The notes: generated by a model from the letters alone, not told the origin. 38,041 nt of DNA from Candidatus Sulfopaludibacter sp. SbA3 (GCA_945913285.1 CAMEDD010000024.1:1-38041), one strand, 5' to 3'. Shown: positions 8,280-16,545, counted from the first letter of the stretch. Made by a program: numbers and translations.

Positions 8280-8404
8280 ACTGTTCAACCCTGATTGTTT
8301 GCGTTTGTGCCGCGCGCAATGCCTCGGCCCCCATATTCGTCAAGCCTAGCCAAATGCTGGCCCTGTTCAAGGCAATTCGAGCATATTCTTGCCCAGATAA
8401 AGCC

Positions 8405-9136
8405 TCAGAATGAGAAACCGGGCAGTGAATCGAAGGCTTTCTTGAGCGCGTCGCCCCATCCGCGCGAAATGGACTGGTAATAGGGGTCTTCCCCCTCGAT
8501 CCGCTTGGACACCCCAAGGCGGTAGGTATCGCGTTCGATCACCTGAAGGTCCAGTGGCGGTCCCACCGATAGATTCGCCTTCATGGTTGAGTCGAAGGAC
8601 ACCAGAAGAAGCTTTGCCGCGTCTTCATAACTCATGGCCGGATCAAATGCCCGCACCAGGATGGGCCGCCCATACTTGGTTTCGCCGATCTGAAAGTAGG
8701 GCGTGTCGTCGCCCGCCTCGATGAAATTGCCTTCCGGATAGATCATGAACAGGCGCGGCTCCATGCCCTTGACCTGTCCGCCCAGAATGATGGTGGAATT
8801 GAAGGAGGAATCCGCCCGCTGACCTGTCGGCGCGCTCGAGAGAATGACTTCCCTCAAGGTTTCGCCCACGTGGCGGGCGACCTGGAACATGGTCGGCAAT
8901 TCGAGGATCGAGGGGCGGCGCTCGCTCGGCGCCTTGGTGCGCTCCTCGATCAGGCTGACGACCGCCTGTGTGGTTGCAAGGTTGCCCGACGTCATCAGCA
9001 CGATCGCGCGTTCACCCGGAACCGCCCAGGTGAACAGCTTCCGGAAACGCAGGATGTTGTCGACCCCCGCGCCCGTGCGGGTGTCCGACATGAAAACAAG
9101 GCCGCGATTGAGCCTGAGACCAACACAGTAAGTCAT
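8405..9136 (-). CDS. Anbu (ancestral beta subunit) proteasome-like peptidase
   Basis: The 243-residue protein begins Met-Thr-Tyr-Cys-Val-Gly, so removal of Met leaves an N-terminal Thr nucleophile without a propeptide. Counting from that Thr, Asp17 (in FMSDTRT) and Lys32 (in ILRFRK) occupy the other catalytic positions of proteasome/HslV-fold hydrolases. The SDTRTGAGVDNI segment and the GD..PYFQIGE..YG.PIL stretch (middle) are characteristic of Anbu rather than HslV. Anbu proteins form ring or open-helix assemblies; their physiological substrates are unclear. It is the last gene of a four-gene minus-strand operon, 25 bp after the transglutaminase-like gene. That neighbourhood is itself diagnostic for Anbu. 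ATG 9136 was chosen because it places Thr at position 1; a longer upstream frame would bury it. Confidence 0.93.
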   Translation of the reverse strand: MTYCVGLRLNRGLVFMSDTRTGAGVDNILRFRKLFTWAVPGERAIVLMTSGNLATTQAVVSLIEERTKAPSERRPSILELPTMFQVARHVGETLREVILSSAPTGQRADSSFNSTIILGGQVKGMEPRLFMIYPEGNFIEAGDDTPYFQIGETKYGRPILVRAFDPAMSYEDAAKLLLVSFDSTMKANLSVGPPLDLQVIERDTYRLGVSKRIEGEDPYYQSISRGWGDALKKAFDSLPGFSF

Positions 9137-9161
9137 GGGTGAGAACCGGGGAGCGTCGTTC

Positions 9162-9965
9162 TTATTGTTGTTGCACCTGGATCGAGACGTCGAGCGATTC
9201 GCTGGACGCCCCGAACCGCATTCCAGAAACGGGCGCCGCCTCGCGGTAGTCAAGTCCCGTCGCGACGCGAACGTAGCGGCTGTCGGGAGAAATAGCGTTT
9301 GAGATGTCAAAACCGACCCATCCCAGGCTTTCCACGTGGACTTCTGCCCAGGCATGGCCGGCGTCCTGGCTTACCCGGTCGTTCATCATCAGGTACCCGC
9401 CGGCATAGCGCGCCGGATAGCCGAGCAGCCGCGCCGCCGAGATGAAAACGTGCGCATGGTCCTGGCAAACGCCGTGCCCCTTCTCGAGCGCGTCTTCTGC
9501 CTTGGTGTCCGCGTCGGTCCAGCCCGGCTCGTATTGGACCGCGTCGCGCACGAGCTGCGCCGCCGCATGCAGGCGGGCGAGGTCCCCCGCAGAATTGTCC
9601 GGCGCAGCCCTGACAAGTTTGCGGATAAGCGGGCCTGGGCGCGTCAACGTCGTCGTGCGCCGAAACAGCCAGAGCGGCGCAAATCCGCGGTGTTGGCCAA
9701 TGATCCCTGCCCGGTCTTCGACTTCCACGTCGCCGCTGCTCGAAATGATCAGCTGCTCGGCCCCGGTATCGAGGCTGATCAGCTGCACCCAGTTGGCATT
9801 GTGGTCTTCGTATTCAGCTTCAATACGGCCACCTTCGATCTGGTGATCCCAGCGCAGCACCTGCTGACCGATGCGCGACTTGGGCGTCTGGCGCAATTGA
9901 AGCAGGCCATACGATACCGGGCTCGTATAGCTGTACTTGGAGGCATGGCTGATTTTCAGACGCAT
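9162..9965 (-). CDS. Transglutaminase-like cysteine protease of the Anbu operon
   Basis: The 267-residue protein has an N-terminal beta domain of the type found before bacterial transglutaminase-like domains (starting MRLKISHASKYSYTSPV) and a C-terminal catalytic domain. The triad is visible: Cys167 in GHGVCQDHAH, His204 in DAGHAWAEV and Asp220 in VGFDISNA. Bacterial members of this family are thought to act mostly as proteases or amidases rather than cross-linkers. No signal peptide is seen, so it should act in the cytoplasm with its neighbours. It starts 10 bp after the alpha-E gene and ends 25 bp before Anbu, on the same strand. In published comparative genomics the four-gene set is proposed to make and recycle a peptide modification. 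Confidence 0.92.
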   Translation of the reverse strand: MRLKISHASKYSYTSPVSYGLLQLRQTPKSRIGQQVLRWDHQIEGGRIEAEYEDHNANWVQLISLDTGAEQLIISSSGDVEVEDRAGIIGQHRGFAPLWLFRRTTTLTRPGPLIRKLVRAAPDNSAGDLARLHAAAQLVRDAVQYEPGWTDADTKAEDALEKGHGVCQDHAHVFISAARLLGYPARYAGGYLMMNDRVSQDAGHAWAEVHVESLGWVGFDISNAISPDSRYVRVATGLDYREAAPVSGMRFGASSESLDVSIQVQQQ

Positions 9966-9975
9966 CGAGCTTGCC

Positions 9976-10917
9976 TTACCTGTTGAAGCGGAAGTCTTCC
10001 TCGACGTGACCGGCGAGGGCGTTGTTGGACTGGATGAACTTTGTCAGGAACTCGTGCAGTCCGCGCTCCATGATCTGGTCGATCGTGGTGTCTTCGAGCT
10101 CATCACGCAGACCGAGCGCGAAGTCGAGGCTCGGACGGCGGACACCATAATCCGAGCACAGATGACCGAGGTTTCCGGCAATCTTGCGCAGGCAATAGAG
10201 CAGAGAACGGGGCATGCGCCGGTCGAGGATAAGGAAGTCGGCAATTGTCAGCGGACGTGTCTCGCCGCCATAGAGCCAGCGGAAAGACCGCTCTGCCGAC
10301 GCCGCACGCAGGATGGTCTCCCACTGCACGTTGTCGAGGGTCGAACCCACGAGCGTGACAGACGGCAGCAGCACGTAATACTTCACGTCAAGGATACGGG
10401 CGATGTTGTCAGCGCGCTCGACGAAGGTGCCGACGCGGGCAAAATTGTAGATGTCGTTGCGCAGCATCGTGCCGACCGTGGCGCCGCGAACAAGCGCGCT
10501 CTGGTTCCGGATCAAGGCCAGCACATCTGGCAGATCGGTCTCGCGCACCGGGCGGGCGAGCGCCTCCTTGAGCGTGATCCAGGTTTCGTTGACAGCCTCC
10601 CAGACTTCGCGCGTCAGCGCGGTGCGAACGAGGCGGGCGTTGTTGCGGGCAGCTTCCGTCACCGAGATCACGCTTGAGCGGTTGGCCGGATCGCGCAGCA
10701 GGAAGTTGATCACGCTCGGCCCATCGAACTTCGCACCGGAGCCGACGAAATCCTTTCGGGCGGACGCCGTCTCGATGATCGAGGCCCACTCATCCTCCGC
10801 ATGATCGGAGCGCGTCAGGGCGATGCGGAATCCCGCATCGGCCAGTCGCGCGGTATTCTCAGCGCGCTCGAGATAGCGGTACATCCAGAACAGGCCACCT
10901 GCCGTCTTGCCGAGCAT
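9976..10917 (-). CDS. Alpha-E domain protein of the Anbu operon
   Basis: The 313-residue, almost wholly helical protein starts MLGKTAGGLFWMYRYLERAENTARL, the opening signature of the alpha-E (DUF403) family, in which conserved Arg and Glu of RYLERAEN are characteristic. A second ER-containing helix is seen in FVERADNIARILD near residue 165. Alpha-E proteins have no known enzymatic activity and nearly always occur beside a circularly permuted ATP-grasp, sometimes fused to it. This suggests a scaffold or partner role in the proposed peptide ligase. It lies 5 bp after the ATP-grasp gene and 10 bp before the transglutaminase-like gene, which supports translational coupling. Confidence 0.93.
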   Translation of the reverse strand: MLGKTAGGLFWMYRYLERAENTARLADAGFRIALTRSDHAEDEWASIIETASARKDFVGSGAKFDGPSVINFLLRDPANRSSVISVTEAARNNARLVRTALTREVWEAVNETWITLKEALARPVRETDLPDVLALIRNQSALVRGATVGTMLRNDIYNFARVGTFVERADNIARILDVKYYVLLPSVTLVGSTLDNVQWETILRAASAERSFRWLYGGETRPLTIADFLILDRRMPRSLLYCLRKIAGNLGHLCSDYGVRRPSLDFALGLRDELEDTTIDQIMERGLHEFLTKFIQSNNALAGHVEEDFRFNR

Positions 10918-10922
10918 TGCGC

Positions 10923-12350
10923 CTAGTCCTCCAGAACCCAGGTGTCTTTGGTGCCGCCGCCCTGGCTCGAGTTGACCACCAGTGATCCCTTCTTGAGCGC
11001 AACGCGCGTGAGGCCCCCCGGCGTAATCTCGATACCTTCCGGCGACATCAGCACAAACGGGCGCAGATCGACATGGCGCGGCGCGAGGCCAGCCTTGGTC
11101 AAGATCGGCACGGTAGACAGGGCGAGCGTTGGCTGAGCGATGTAATTGGCAGGTTTCGCCACGAGTTTCAGGCGGAAAGCTTCAAGCTCCTTCTTCGAAG
11201 CCGCCGGGCCGACCAGCATGCCATACCCGCCGGATCCGTGCACTTCCTTGACCACCAGCTCGCTCAGATGATCGAGCACATAGCTGAGCGACGACGCCTC
11301 CGAGCAACGCCAGGTCGGCACATTCTTGAGGATCGGCTTCTCGCCTGTGTAGAACTGCACGATGTCCGGCATGTAGGAATAGATCGCCTTGTCATCGGCA
11401 ATGCCCGTGCCGGGCGCGTTGGCGATGGTTATCCCGCCCGAGCGGTAAATATCAAGAATGCCAGGTACGCCGAGGAAGGAATCCGGACGGAAATTCAGCG
11501 GATCGAGATAATCGTCATCGACGCGCCGGTAGAGCACGTCGATCGGAGTATAGCCAAGCGTGGTGCGCATCGCGATGCGCCCGCCGACAACGCGCAGGTC
11601 CCGGCCCTCGACCAGCTCAGCGCCCATCTGGTCGGCAAGGAAGGCGTGCTCATAATAGGCCGAGTTGTGGATTCCCGGCGTGAGAACAGCGACCACCGGA
11701 CGGCCATTGCAGGCCGGCGGTGCACAGGCCGAGAGCGACCGGCGCAGCATCTTTGGATAATCGCTGACCGGCCGTACACGGATCTTCGTGAACAACTCGG
11801 GAAACATCTGCAGCATCGTTTCCCGGTTCTCCAGCATGTAGGAGACGCCCGACGGCGTGCGGGCATTGTCTTCCAGTACGAAGAATTCGTTCTCACCGGT
11901 GCGGACAAGATCGACACCCACAATGTGCGTGTAAACGCCGCCGGGCGGCGACACGCCCAGCATCTTCGGCAGGAACGCATCGTTGTTTTCGATCAGCTCG
12001 ACCGGCACGCGGCCAGCGCGCAAGATCTCCTGCCGGTGATAAATGTCATTCAGGAAGGCGTTGATCGCGCGCACGCGCTGCTCGATGCCTTTGGTCAGCC
12101 GCGTCCATTCCTTGGCAGAAATGATCCGCGGCACGATGTCGAACGGGATGAGGCGCTCATCGCCGTCCGCTGCGCCATAGACGTTGAACGTAATGCCGGT
12201 GCGCCGGAAGAAGGTCTCCGCCTCCCGCGCCTTGCGCCGAAGCCGTTCGGGCGGCTCGGCCCTATACCAGTCGCAATAGCGCGAATAAGGGGCGCGAGGC
12301 CGGTCGCCCGTCCCGTCCATCTCGTTGAAAAATGTTGGAGTTTCTCCCAT
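10923..12350 (-). CDS. Circularly permuted ATP-grasp protein, type 2, first gene of the Anbu operon
   Basis: The 475-residue product is the DUF404/DUF407 circularly permuted ATP-grasp protein. Diagnostic segments are the EFFVLEDNARTPSGVSYMLENR block (around residues 158-180), YRRVDDDYLDP, GGITIANAPGTGIADDKAIYSYMPDI, LVVKEVHGSGGYGM (ATP-binding strand and loop) and the C-terminal VNSSQGGGTKDTWVL. ATP-grasp enzymes join a carboxylate to an amine or thiol at the cost of ATP; this one is predicted to be a peptide ligase. ATG 12350 has AAGGTGG just upstream; an in-frame GTG nine bases earlier would break that spacing. The 231 bp before it separate it from a divergent methyltransferase gene, so the operon promoter must lie there, but I cannot pick out clear -35/-10 boxes. 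Confidence 0.93.
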   Translation of the reverse strand: MGETPTFFNEMDGTGDRPRAPYSRYCDWYRAEPPERLRRKAREAETFFRRTGITFNVYGAADGDERLIPFDIVPRIISAKEWTRLTKGIEQRVRAINAFLNDIYHRQEILRAGRVPVELIENNDAFLPKMLGVSPPGGVYTHIVGVDLVRTGENEFFVLEDNARTPSGVSYMLENRETMLQMFPELFTKIRVRPVSDYPKMLRRSLSACAPPACNGRPVVAVLTPGIHNSAYYEHAFLADQMGAELVEGRDLRVVGGRIAMRTTLGYTPIDVLYRRVDDDYLDPLNFRPDSFLGVPGILDIYRSGGITIANAPGTGIADDKAIYSYMPDIVQFYTGEKPILKNVPTWRCSEASSLSYVLDHLSELVVKEVHGSGGYGMLVGPAASKKELEAFRLKLVAKPANYIAQPTLALSTVPILTKAGLAPRHVDLRPFVLMSPEGIEITPGGLTRVALKKGSLVVNSSQGGGTKDTWVLED

Positions 12351-12581
12351 ACGCGCCACCTTACGCGGGATTCACCGGGGCTCAACGGGCTTCGCCTGCG
12401 AGGCCCCTGGCAGGCTGGCCTGCCCCATCGCCGGGCGGAACTGTCCAGAACCTGACCAAAAAACTGGCGCCCGGGCTGGAAGCGGAACGCGAAAGCGCTT
12501 GTTGGGGCGCTGTCCGTCTGACAGGAGCGTTGCAATTGCCGTCATCCCGGAAAGAGAGCCGAGCCCATTTCTTCGTTTGCG

Positions 12582-13235
12582 TTGCCTTCCGCCAAGGCCT
12601 TCATTCAGGCCAACACGCGCCTGTTGAAAGTTGAGGGCCTTGATCTCGGCGGCGCCCCCATGCGGCTCTGGCTGGCAGACGCGATCACGCCCATCTGGTC
12701 GGCCACCGAAGCCGACCTTGAACGCCAGTCCCCAGATCCGCCCTTCTGGGCATTCGCCTGGGCAGGCGGACAAGCCGCCGCGCGGTGTGTGCTGGCGCGG
12801 CCTGAGATTGTGCGGGGACGCCGGGTTCTCGACATCGCCTGCGGCAGCGGGATGATCGCCGTCGCCGCCGCCCACGCTGGCGCCGCGACAGTCTGGGCCA
12901 ACGACATTGATCCCGTTTGCGAGGCTGCGGTCTCGCTGAACGCACAGGCGAACAATGTTTCCATCGACTGGCTGGGCGGCGACCTGCTCGAGGCCCTCGC
13001 CCCGCAAGTGGATGTGATCCTCGCCGGCGACATTTTCTACCAGAAGCAAATGGCAGAGCGCTTCCTCGCCTGGCTGGGGGAAGCAACCGCGCGCGGTATC
13101 GAAGTATATGTCGGCGATCCCGGCCGCGCCTATGCGCCGGACGGCGGCGCCCGGCCGCTTGCCGAGTATGAGATCGCGACAACACTTGATCTTGAAGGCG
13201 TCATGCACCGCCTCGCACGCGTGTGGATGCTCTAA
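12582..13235 (+). CDS. Class I SAM-dependent methyltransferase, ETFB-lysine methyltransferase-like
   Basis: The 217-residue protein has the SAM-binding glycine motif VLDIACGSGMIAVAAAHAGA (about residues 83-102) and the acidic end of strand 2 in NDIDP. The block before it, PPFWAFAWAGGQAAARCVL (residues 53-71), and GDIFYQKQMAERFLAWL after it match the METTL20/ETFB lysine methyltransferase group. Members of that group, including bacterial ones, methylate the beta subunit of electron-transfer flavoprotein. Two acyl-CoA dehydrogenases, which use ETF, are in this window but not adjacent. The start is uncertain: there is no ATG or GTG between the upstream stop at 12519 and the conserved AFIQANTRLL. 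I give the TTG at 12582, with ATT 12567 as an alternative. Confidence 0.83.
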   Translation: MPSAKAFIQANTRLLKVEGLDLGGAPMRLWLADAITPIWSATEADLERQSPDPPFWAFAWAGGQAAARCVLARPEIVRGRRVLDIACGSGMIAVAAAHAGAATVWANDIDPVCEAAVSLNAQANNVSIDWLGGDLLEALAPQVDVILAGDIFYQKQMAERFLAWLGEATARGIEVYVGDPGRAYAPDGGARPLAEYEIATTLDLEGVMHRLARVWML

Positions 13236-13258
13236 AGGCACATGGAGCGTTTATGGAC

Positions 13259-13332
13259 TGGAGCGGGTACACGGGATCGAACCGAGATAGCTAGCTTGGA
13301 AGGCTAGTGCATTACCATTATGCTATACCCGC
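13259..13332 (-). tRNA. tRNA-Gly (anticodon TCC)
   Basis: Read on the minus strand, a 74-nt cloverleaf folds: acceptor GCGGGTA with TACCCGC, D arm GCAT/ATGC, anticodon stem CTAGC/GCTAG around loop CTTCCAA (anticodon TCC), T arm CTCGG/CCGTG around TTCGATC. CCA is encoded at 13261-13259. The second pair of the T stem is a T-T mismatch. It lies 38 bp downstream of the tRNA-Tyr gene, probably in one transcript. Confidence 0.93.
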
Positions 13333-13370
13333 CCGTCAGGGCCACGACTTGCCATGCGAACTTGGCGGGG

Positions 13371-13455
13371 TGGTGGAGGGAGCTGGATTCGAACCAGCGT
13401 ACGCTAGGCGACCAGATTTACAGTCTGGCGGATTTAACCACTCTCCCATCCCTCC
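13371..13455 (-). tRNA. tRNA-Tyr (anticodon GTA)
   Basis: The minus strand folds as an 85-nt class II tRNA. Acceptor GGAGGGA pairs with TCCCTCC, anticodon stem CCAGA/TCTGG encloses loop CTGTAAA (anticodon GTA), a long variable arm follows, and the T arm is GCTGG TTCGAAT CCAGC. The CCA end is encoded. The long variable arm and GTA anticodon make the tyrosine assignment firm. The rlmB gene starts about 107 bp away on the other strand. Confidence 0.95.
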
Positions 13456-13561
13456 ACGGGACCCGCGCCAACGCCGTTTGACGCCGCCGCGCCAGCGCTT
13501 CAAAAGGGCTGTTTCCAAACCCCCGATCCACGCCGGAAGCGGCCTTATAAGGATGAACCCG

Positions 13562-14377
13562 ATGGCACGCAACCATGCAAAACGCCCGGGCCAGCGGCCG
13601 TCCAGCCCGCCCGGCGCCCGTTCCGCCCCAGCGAGCTTTGCTCGCCCCGAACGCGAAAAGGAAGGTGGCCCGGTCTGGCTCTGGGGCACGCACGCTGTGC
13701 TGGCCGCTCTTGCAAACCCCGACCGCCAGTTCCTGCAATTCGTTGCCACCGAGAACGCCGCAGAACGCCTGCAGGGCGCGCCGCTGATCCCGCAGATTCT
13801 CACAGGCAAGGAGCTTGACCAGCGCCTGCCGCCCGGCGCGGTGCATCAAGGCATCGCGGTAAAGGCCGAGCCGCTCGAGCCGGTGGCGCTGGAAGACCTC
13901 ATCGCGGAAGGCGCGACGCGCATCGCTGTACTGGATCAGGTTTCGGACCCGCACAACCTGGGCGCCATCTTCAGGTCTGCCGCTGCGTTCGGTTTCACCG
14001 GCCTCGTGCTGCAGACCCGCAATGCGCCGCCCATCACCGGCGTCGTGGCCAAGAGTGCTGCCGGCGCGGTAGAAACTGTTGCCGAAGTGCGGGCCGTGAA
14101 CATCGCCCGCGCGCTCGAACAGCTGGGAGAAGCCGGCTTTCATACCGTGGGGCTAGCCGGTGAGAGCAACCGGCCACTCGACCTCGCCGTGAAGGGCGCG
14201 CAGAAGATCGCGATTGTGCTTGGCGCCGAAGGACCCGGCCTTCGGCCCGCCGTGGCCAACGCGTGCGCCGAACTTGCCCGCATCCAGATTGCAACAGACA
14301 TGGAGAGCCTCAACGTCTCGAATGCTGCCGCAATTGCCTTTTACGAAGCGAGCCGCGGAAGTTTTCCGGCGGGCTGA
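13562..14377 (+). CDS. rlmB: 23S rRNA 2'-O-methyltransferase, TrmH/RlmB family
   Basis: The 271-residue product has an N-terminal ~40-residue basic extension, the RNA-binding substrate domain (WLWGTHAVLAAL ... VHQGIAVKAEPL), and a C-terminal SPOUT domain. The three SPOUT motifs are LDQVSDPHNLGAIFRSAAAFG, IVLGAEGPGLR and MESLNVSNAAAIAFYE. RlmB methylates the 2'-OH of G2251 in the 23S rRNA P loop; the order of domains and the VHQG motif favour RlmB over other TrmH members. ATG 13562 has AAGGAT 8 bp upstream; the ATG at 13553 would sit directly on that ribosome-binding site. An open frame extends back through the two tRNA genes but is not coding. The position beside tRNA genes fits a translation context. 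Confidence 0.92.
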   Translation: MARNHAKRPGQRPSSPPGARSAPASFARPEREKEGGPVWLWGTHAVLAALANPDRQFLQFVATENAAERLQGAPLIPQILTGKELDQRLPPGAVHQGIAVKAEPLEPVALEDLIAEGATRIAVLDQVSDPHNLGAIFRSAAAFGFTGLVLQTRNAPPITGVVAKSAAGAVETVAEVRAVNIARALEQLGEAGFHTVGLAGESNRPLDLAVKGAQKIAIVLGAEGPGLRPAVANACAELARIQIATDMESLNVSNAAAIAFYEASRGSFPAG

Positions 14378-14416
14378 AGGTCTGCTAAGCTGGCCGGAAA
14401 TAGGGGAGACGACGTC

Positions 14417-15313
14417 ATGATGCGCATCCTGTCGGTACTTTTGTTGATCGCCGGAATGCTCGCAGCCGGCATCGGCGGCGCCGCCTTGCTGGAAGAGTTC
14501 GCCCCGAAGGAGATGGTTGTGGAGTCCGGGCTGCCAGCGCCGGAGGCCGAAGCCGCCGTCCAAACCGTGGCCGCTGAACCTGTGGCCGGACCTGCGCCCG
14601 AAGCGATTGGCGTCCCCGAAAGCGCTGCGCGCGAGGCAGCGGCGCAAAGCGCAGATCCCGAGATAGAAGCTGGCGCCAGTGCGGCGCTGACCGAAGAGGA
14701 AATGACGTTCAACTTCCAGACCGAAATGGAGCCGGGCCTGGCAGGTCCGGTCGCCGCGCCGGACGTCAGCGAAGCGACCGCCACCGCGCCGCCGGCCCGG
14801 CCGTCCCTCGCCGATAGGCTCAAGACCGTTCCGGTGGCGCATGAAACGCCGCGCACCGCCGAGTATAAGCGCGCGTTTGATGTCACGTTTGCGATCGATG
14901 CAACGGGTGACACAACCGCCGCCGATGCCCTGCCAGGCCGCGGCACGATCGAAGAAGGCGAAGCAAAGGTTTCCGAGAAGGTCGAAGTGCGGCTGTCGGG
15001 CGCAAACTTCAACATCGTCGCCGCCTCCCCGGCCGTGCAGTCGATGTCGCCGATGAGCGAGAACACCTGGCGCTGGTCGGTCACAGCCCTCAGCGCCGGC
15101 GAACATGACCTTGTGTTCGAAGTTTTCGCGATGGACTCCGATACCGCGATGCCGCTCCGCACTTTCCGCGATACGGTAACCGTGAAAGTGTCGGGCCTCA
15201 ACCGCGCGATTGCCTTTGCCGATCAGGCCAATCCGCTGTTTGTCCTTCTGGGCGGACTTGGCTCTGCGCTCGCGGGCCTGTTCGGCGCCATCAAGTTCTT
15301 CGGAAAGCGCTAG
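14417..15313 (+). CDS. Hypothetical membrane-anchored protein with beta-sandwich-like domain
   Basis: The 298-residue protein starts at an ATG pair (14417/14420) after GGGGAGA. Residues 2-25 form a transmembrane helix; residues 30-140 are low-complexity Ala/Pro/Glu sequence. From about residue 150 to 258 is a strand-rich domain (AFDVTFAIDATGD ... VEVRLSG ... WRWSVTALSAGEHDLVFEVFA), and the C terminus holds a second hydrophobic helix (FVLLGGLGSALAGLFGAIKFF). The W.W.V..L..G.H.L pattern occurs in beta-sandwich domains next to C-terminal membrane helices in several bacterial proteins, but I cannot name a family. With both ends in the membrane, the sandwich should lie in the periplasm. It follows rlmB by 39 bp and could be cotranscribed. 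Function unknown. Confidence 0.8.
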   Translation: MMRILSVLLLIAGMLAAGIGGAALLEEFAPKEMVVESGLPAPEAEAAVQTVAAEPVAGPAPEAIGVPESAAREAAAQSADPEIEAGASAALTEEEMTFNFQTEMEPGLAGPVAAPDVSEATATAPPARPSLADRLKTVPVAHETPRTAEYKRAFDVTFAIDATGDTTAADALPGRGTIEEGEAKVSEKVEVRLSGANFNIVAASPAVQSMSPMSENTWRWSVTALSAGEHDLVFEVFAMDSDTAMPLRTFRDTVTVKVSGLNRAIAFADQANPLFVLLGGLGSALAGLFGAIKFFGKR

Positions 15314-15315
15314 GT

Positions 15316-16488
15316 TCAGTAGCTCTTCGGCAGGCCCAGCACGCGCTCGGCAATGAAGTTGAGGATCATCTCGCGGCTGACCGGTGCGATACGGGCGAGC
15401 ATGGCCTCGCGCATCATCCGCTCCACGTGATATTCCTTCGCGTAGCCCATGCCGCCATGTGTGAGCACAGCCGTTTCGCAGGCCGTGAAGCCGGCTTCCG
15501 TGCCGAGATACTTGGCGGCGTTGGCTTCGGCGCCGCAGTCGAGGCCGGCATCATAGAGTGCAGCGGCCTTGTAGGCGAGCAGTTCGGCGGCGGAAAGCTC
15601 CGCCCACGAACGGGCGAGCGGATGCTGGATACCCTGGTTCTGCCCAATCGGCCGGCCGAACACGATACGCTCGTTGGCATACCGCGCCGCGCGTTCCAGC
15701 GCCGAGAAACCGAGGCCGATCGATTCGGCGGCGAACAACACGCGCTCAGGGTTGAGACCTTGTAGGAGGTATTTGAAACCGTCCCCTTCATTCCCGATCA
15801 GATGCTCTTTGGGCACTTCCAGGCCGTCAATAAAGAGCGTGTTGCACTCCACCGCCTTGCGGCCCATTTTCGGGATCGGATTGGCTTCGATCCTGTTACG
15901 ATTGAGGTCGGTGTAGAACAGCGACAGGCCCAGATGCGGCTTGGCGCACTGGTCCTTCGGCGTCGTGCGCGCAATGATCAGGATTTTATCCGCACGCTGA
16001 GCACCTGTCGTCCAGATCTTGCGTCCGTGGATGAGATAGCCGGTATTCGTGCGCTCGGCTTTCGTTTCAAGGCTTGACGTGTCGAGGCCGGAGTTCGGCT
16101 CGGTGACGGCGAAACACATCTTCTCCTGACCGGAGATGATCTTCGGCAGGTTCTCGCGCTTCAGATCTTCGTTTCCGAATTTCTCAAGCGGTTTCGGACC
16201 AAAGATGTTGAGGTGGATGGCCGACGCGCCGGAATAGCCGGCACCTGTGCGCGTCACCGTCTGCATCATCAATGCCGCCTCGGTCAGGCCAAGACCCGAG
16301 CCGCCATATTCTTCCGGAAAGGCGATGCCAAGCCAGCCGCCCTTCGCCATTGCCTGGCAGAACTCTTCCGGCCACTCGCCCGTTTCGTCTGTCTTGGCCC
16401 AATAGGCGTCATCGAACGGCTCCAGCGTTTTCGCAACGGCGCTCTGAATGGCGACCTGGTCTTCGGTCATCGGCTGGATCACGTGCAT
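15316..16488 (-). CDS. Acyl-CoA dehydrogenase
   Basis: The 390-residue flavoprotein is full length. It shows the N-terminal helical domain (GWLGIAFPEEYGGSGLG, residues 51-67), the middle beta domain with MCFAVTEPNSGLDTSSL and KIWTTGAQRAD, and the C-terminal helical domain with GRPIGQNQGIQHPLA and LTHGGMGYAKEYHVERMMREA. The GLNPERVLFAAESIG helix carries a Glu near the position used as base in several members. Substrate is unknown; the sequence looks like the branched/short-chain or CaiA-like side of the family rather than FadE. AAGGAGT precedes ATG 16488. It is convergent with the gene at 14417-15313, with only 2 bp between stop codons, and is 57 bp downstream of the ThiO-like gene. Confidence 0.92.
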   Translation of the reverse strand: MHVIQPMTEDQVAIQSAVAKTLEPFDDAYWAKTDETGEWPEEFCQAMAKGGWLGIAFPEEYGGSGLGLTEAALMMQTVTRTGAGYSGASAIHLNIFGPKPLEKFGNEDLKRENLPKIISGQEKMCFAVTEPNSGLDTSSLETKAERTNTGYLIHGRKIWTTGAQRADKILIIARTTPKDQCAKPHLGLSLFYTDLNRNRIEANPIPKMGRKAVECNTLFIDGLEVPKEHLIGNEGDGFKYLLQGLNPERVLFAAESIGLGFSALERAARYANERIVFGRPIGQNQGIQHPLARSWAELSAAELLAYKAAALYDAGLDCGAEANAAKYLGTEAGFTACETAVLTHGGMGYAKEYHVERMMREAMLARIAPVSREMILNFIAERVLGLPKSY

Positions 16489-16545
16489 GGCCTGATACTC
16501 CTTGTGCCACAGAGACTTAAGGCGCGCCTCACCTGCCGTCCAGCG

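Noticed and set aside
11073..12455. 460-codon open frame antisense to the ATP-grasp gene
   Set aside because: It mirrors a high-GC coding gene, is Arg/His-rich and has no family motif; the opposite strand has unmistakable ATP-grasp blocks.
13307..13561. Extension of the rlmB frame through both tRNA genes
   Set aside because: It crosses two tRNA genes on the other strand and lacks RlmB-like sequence; a good ribosome-binding site fits ATG 13562.
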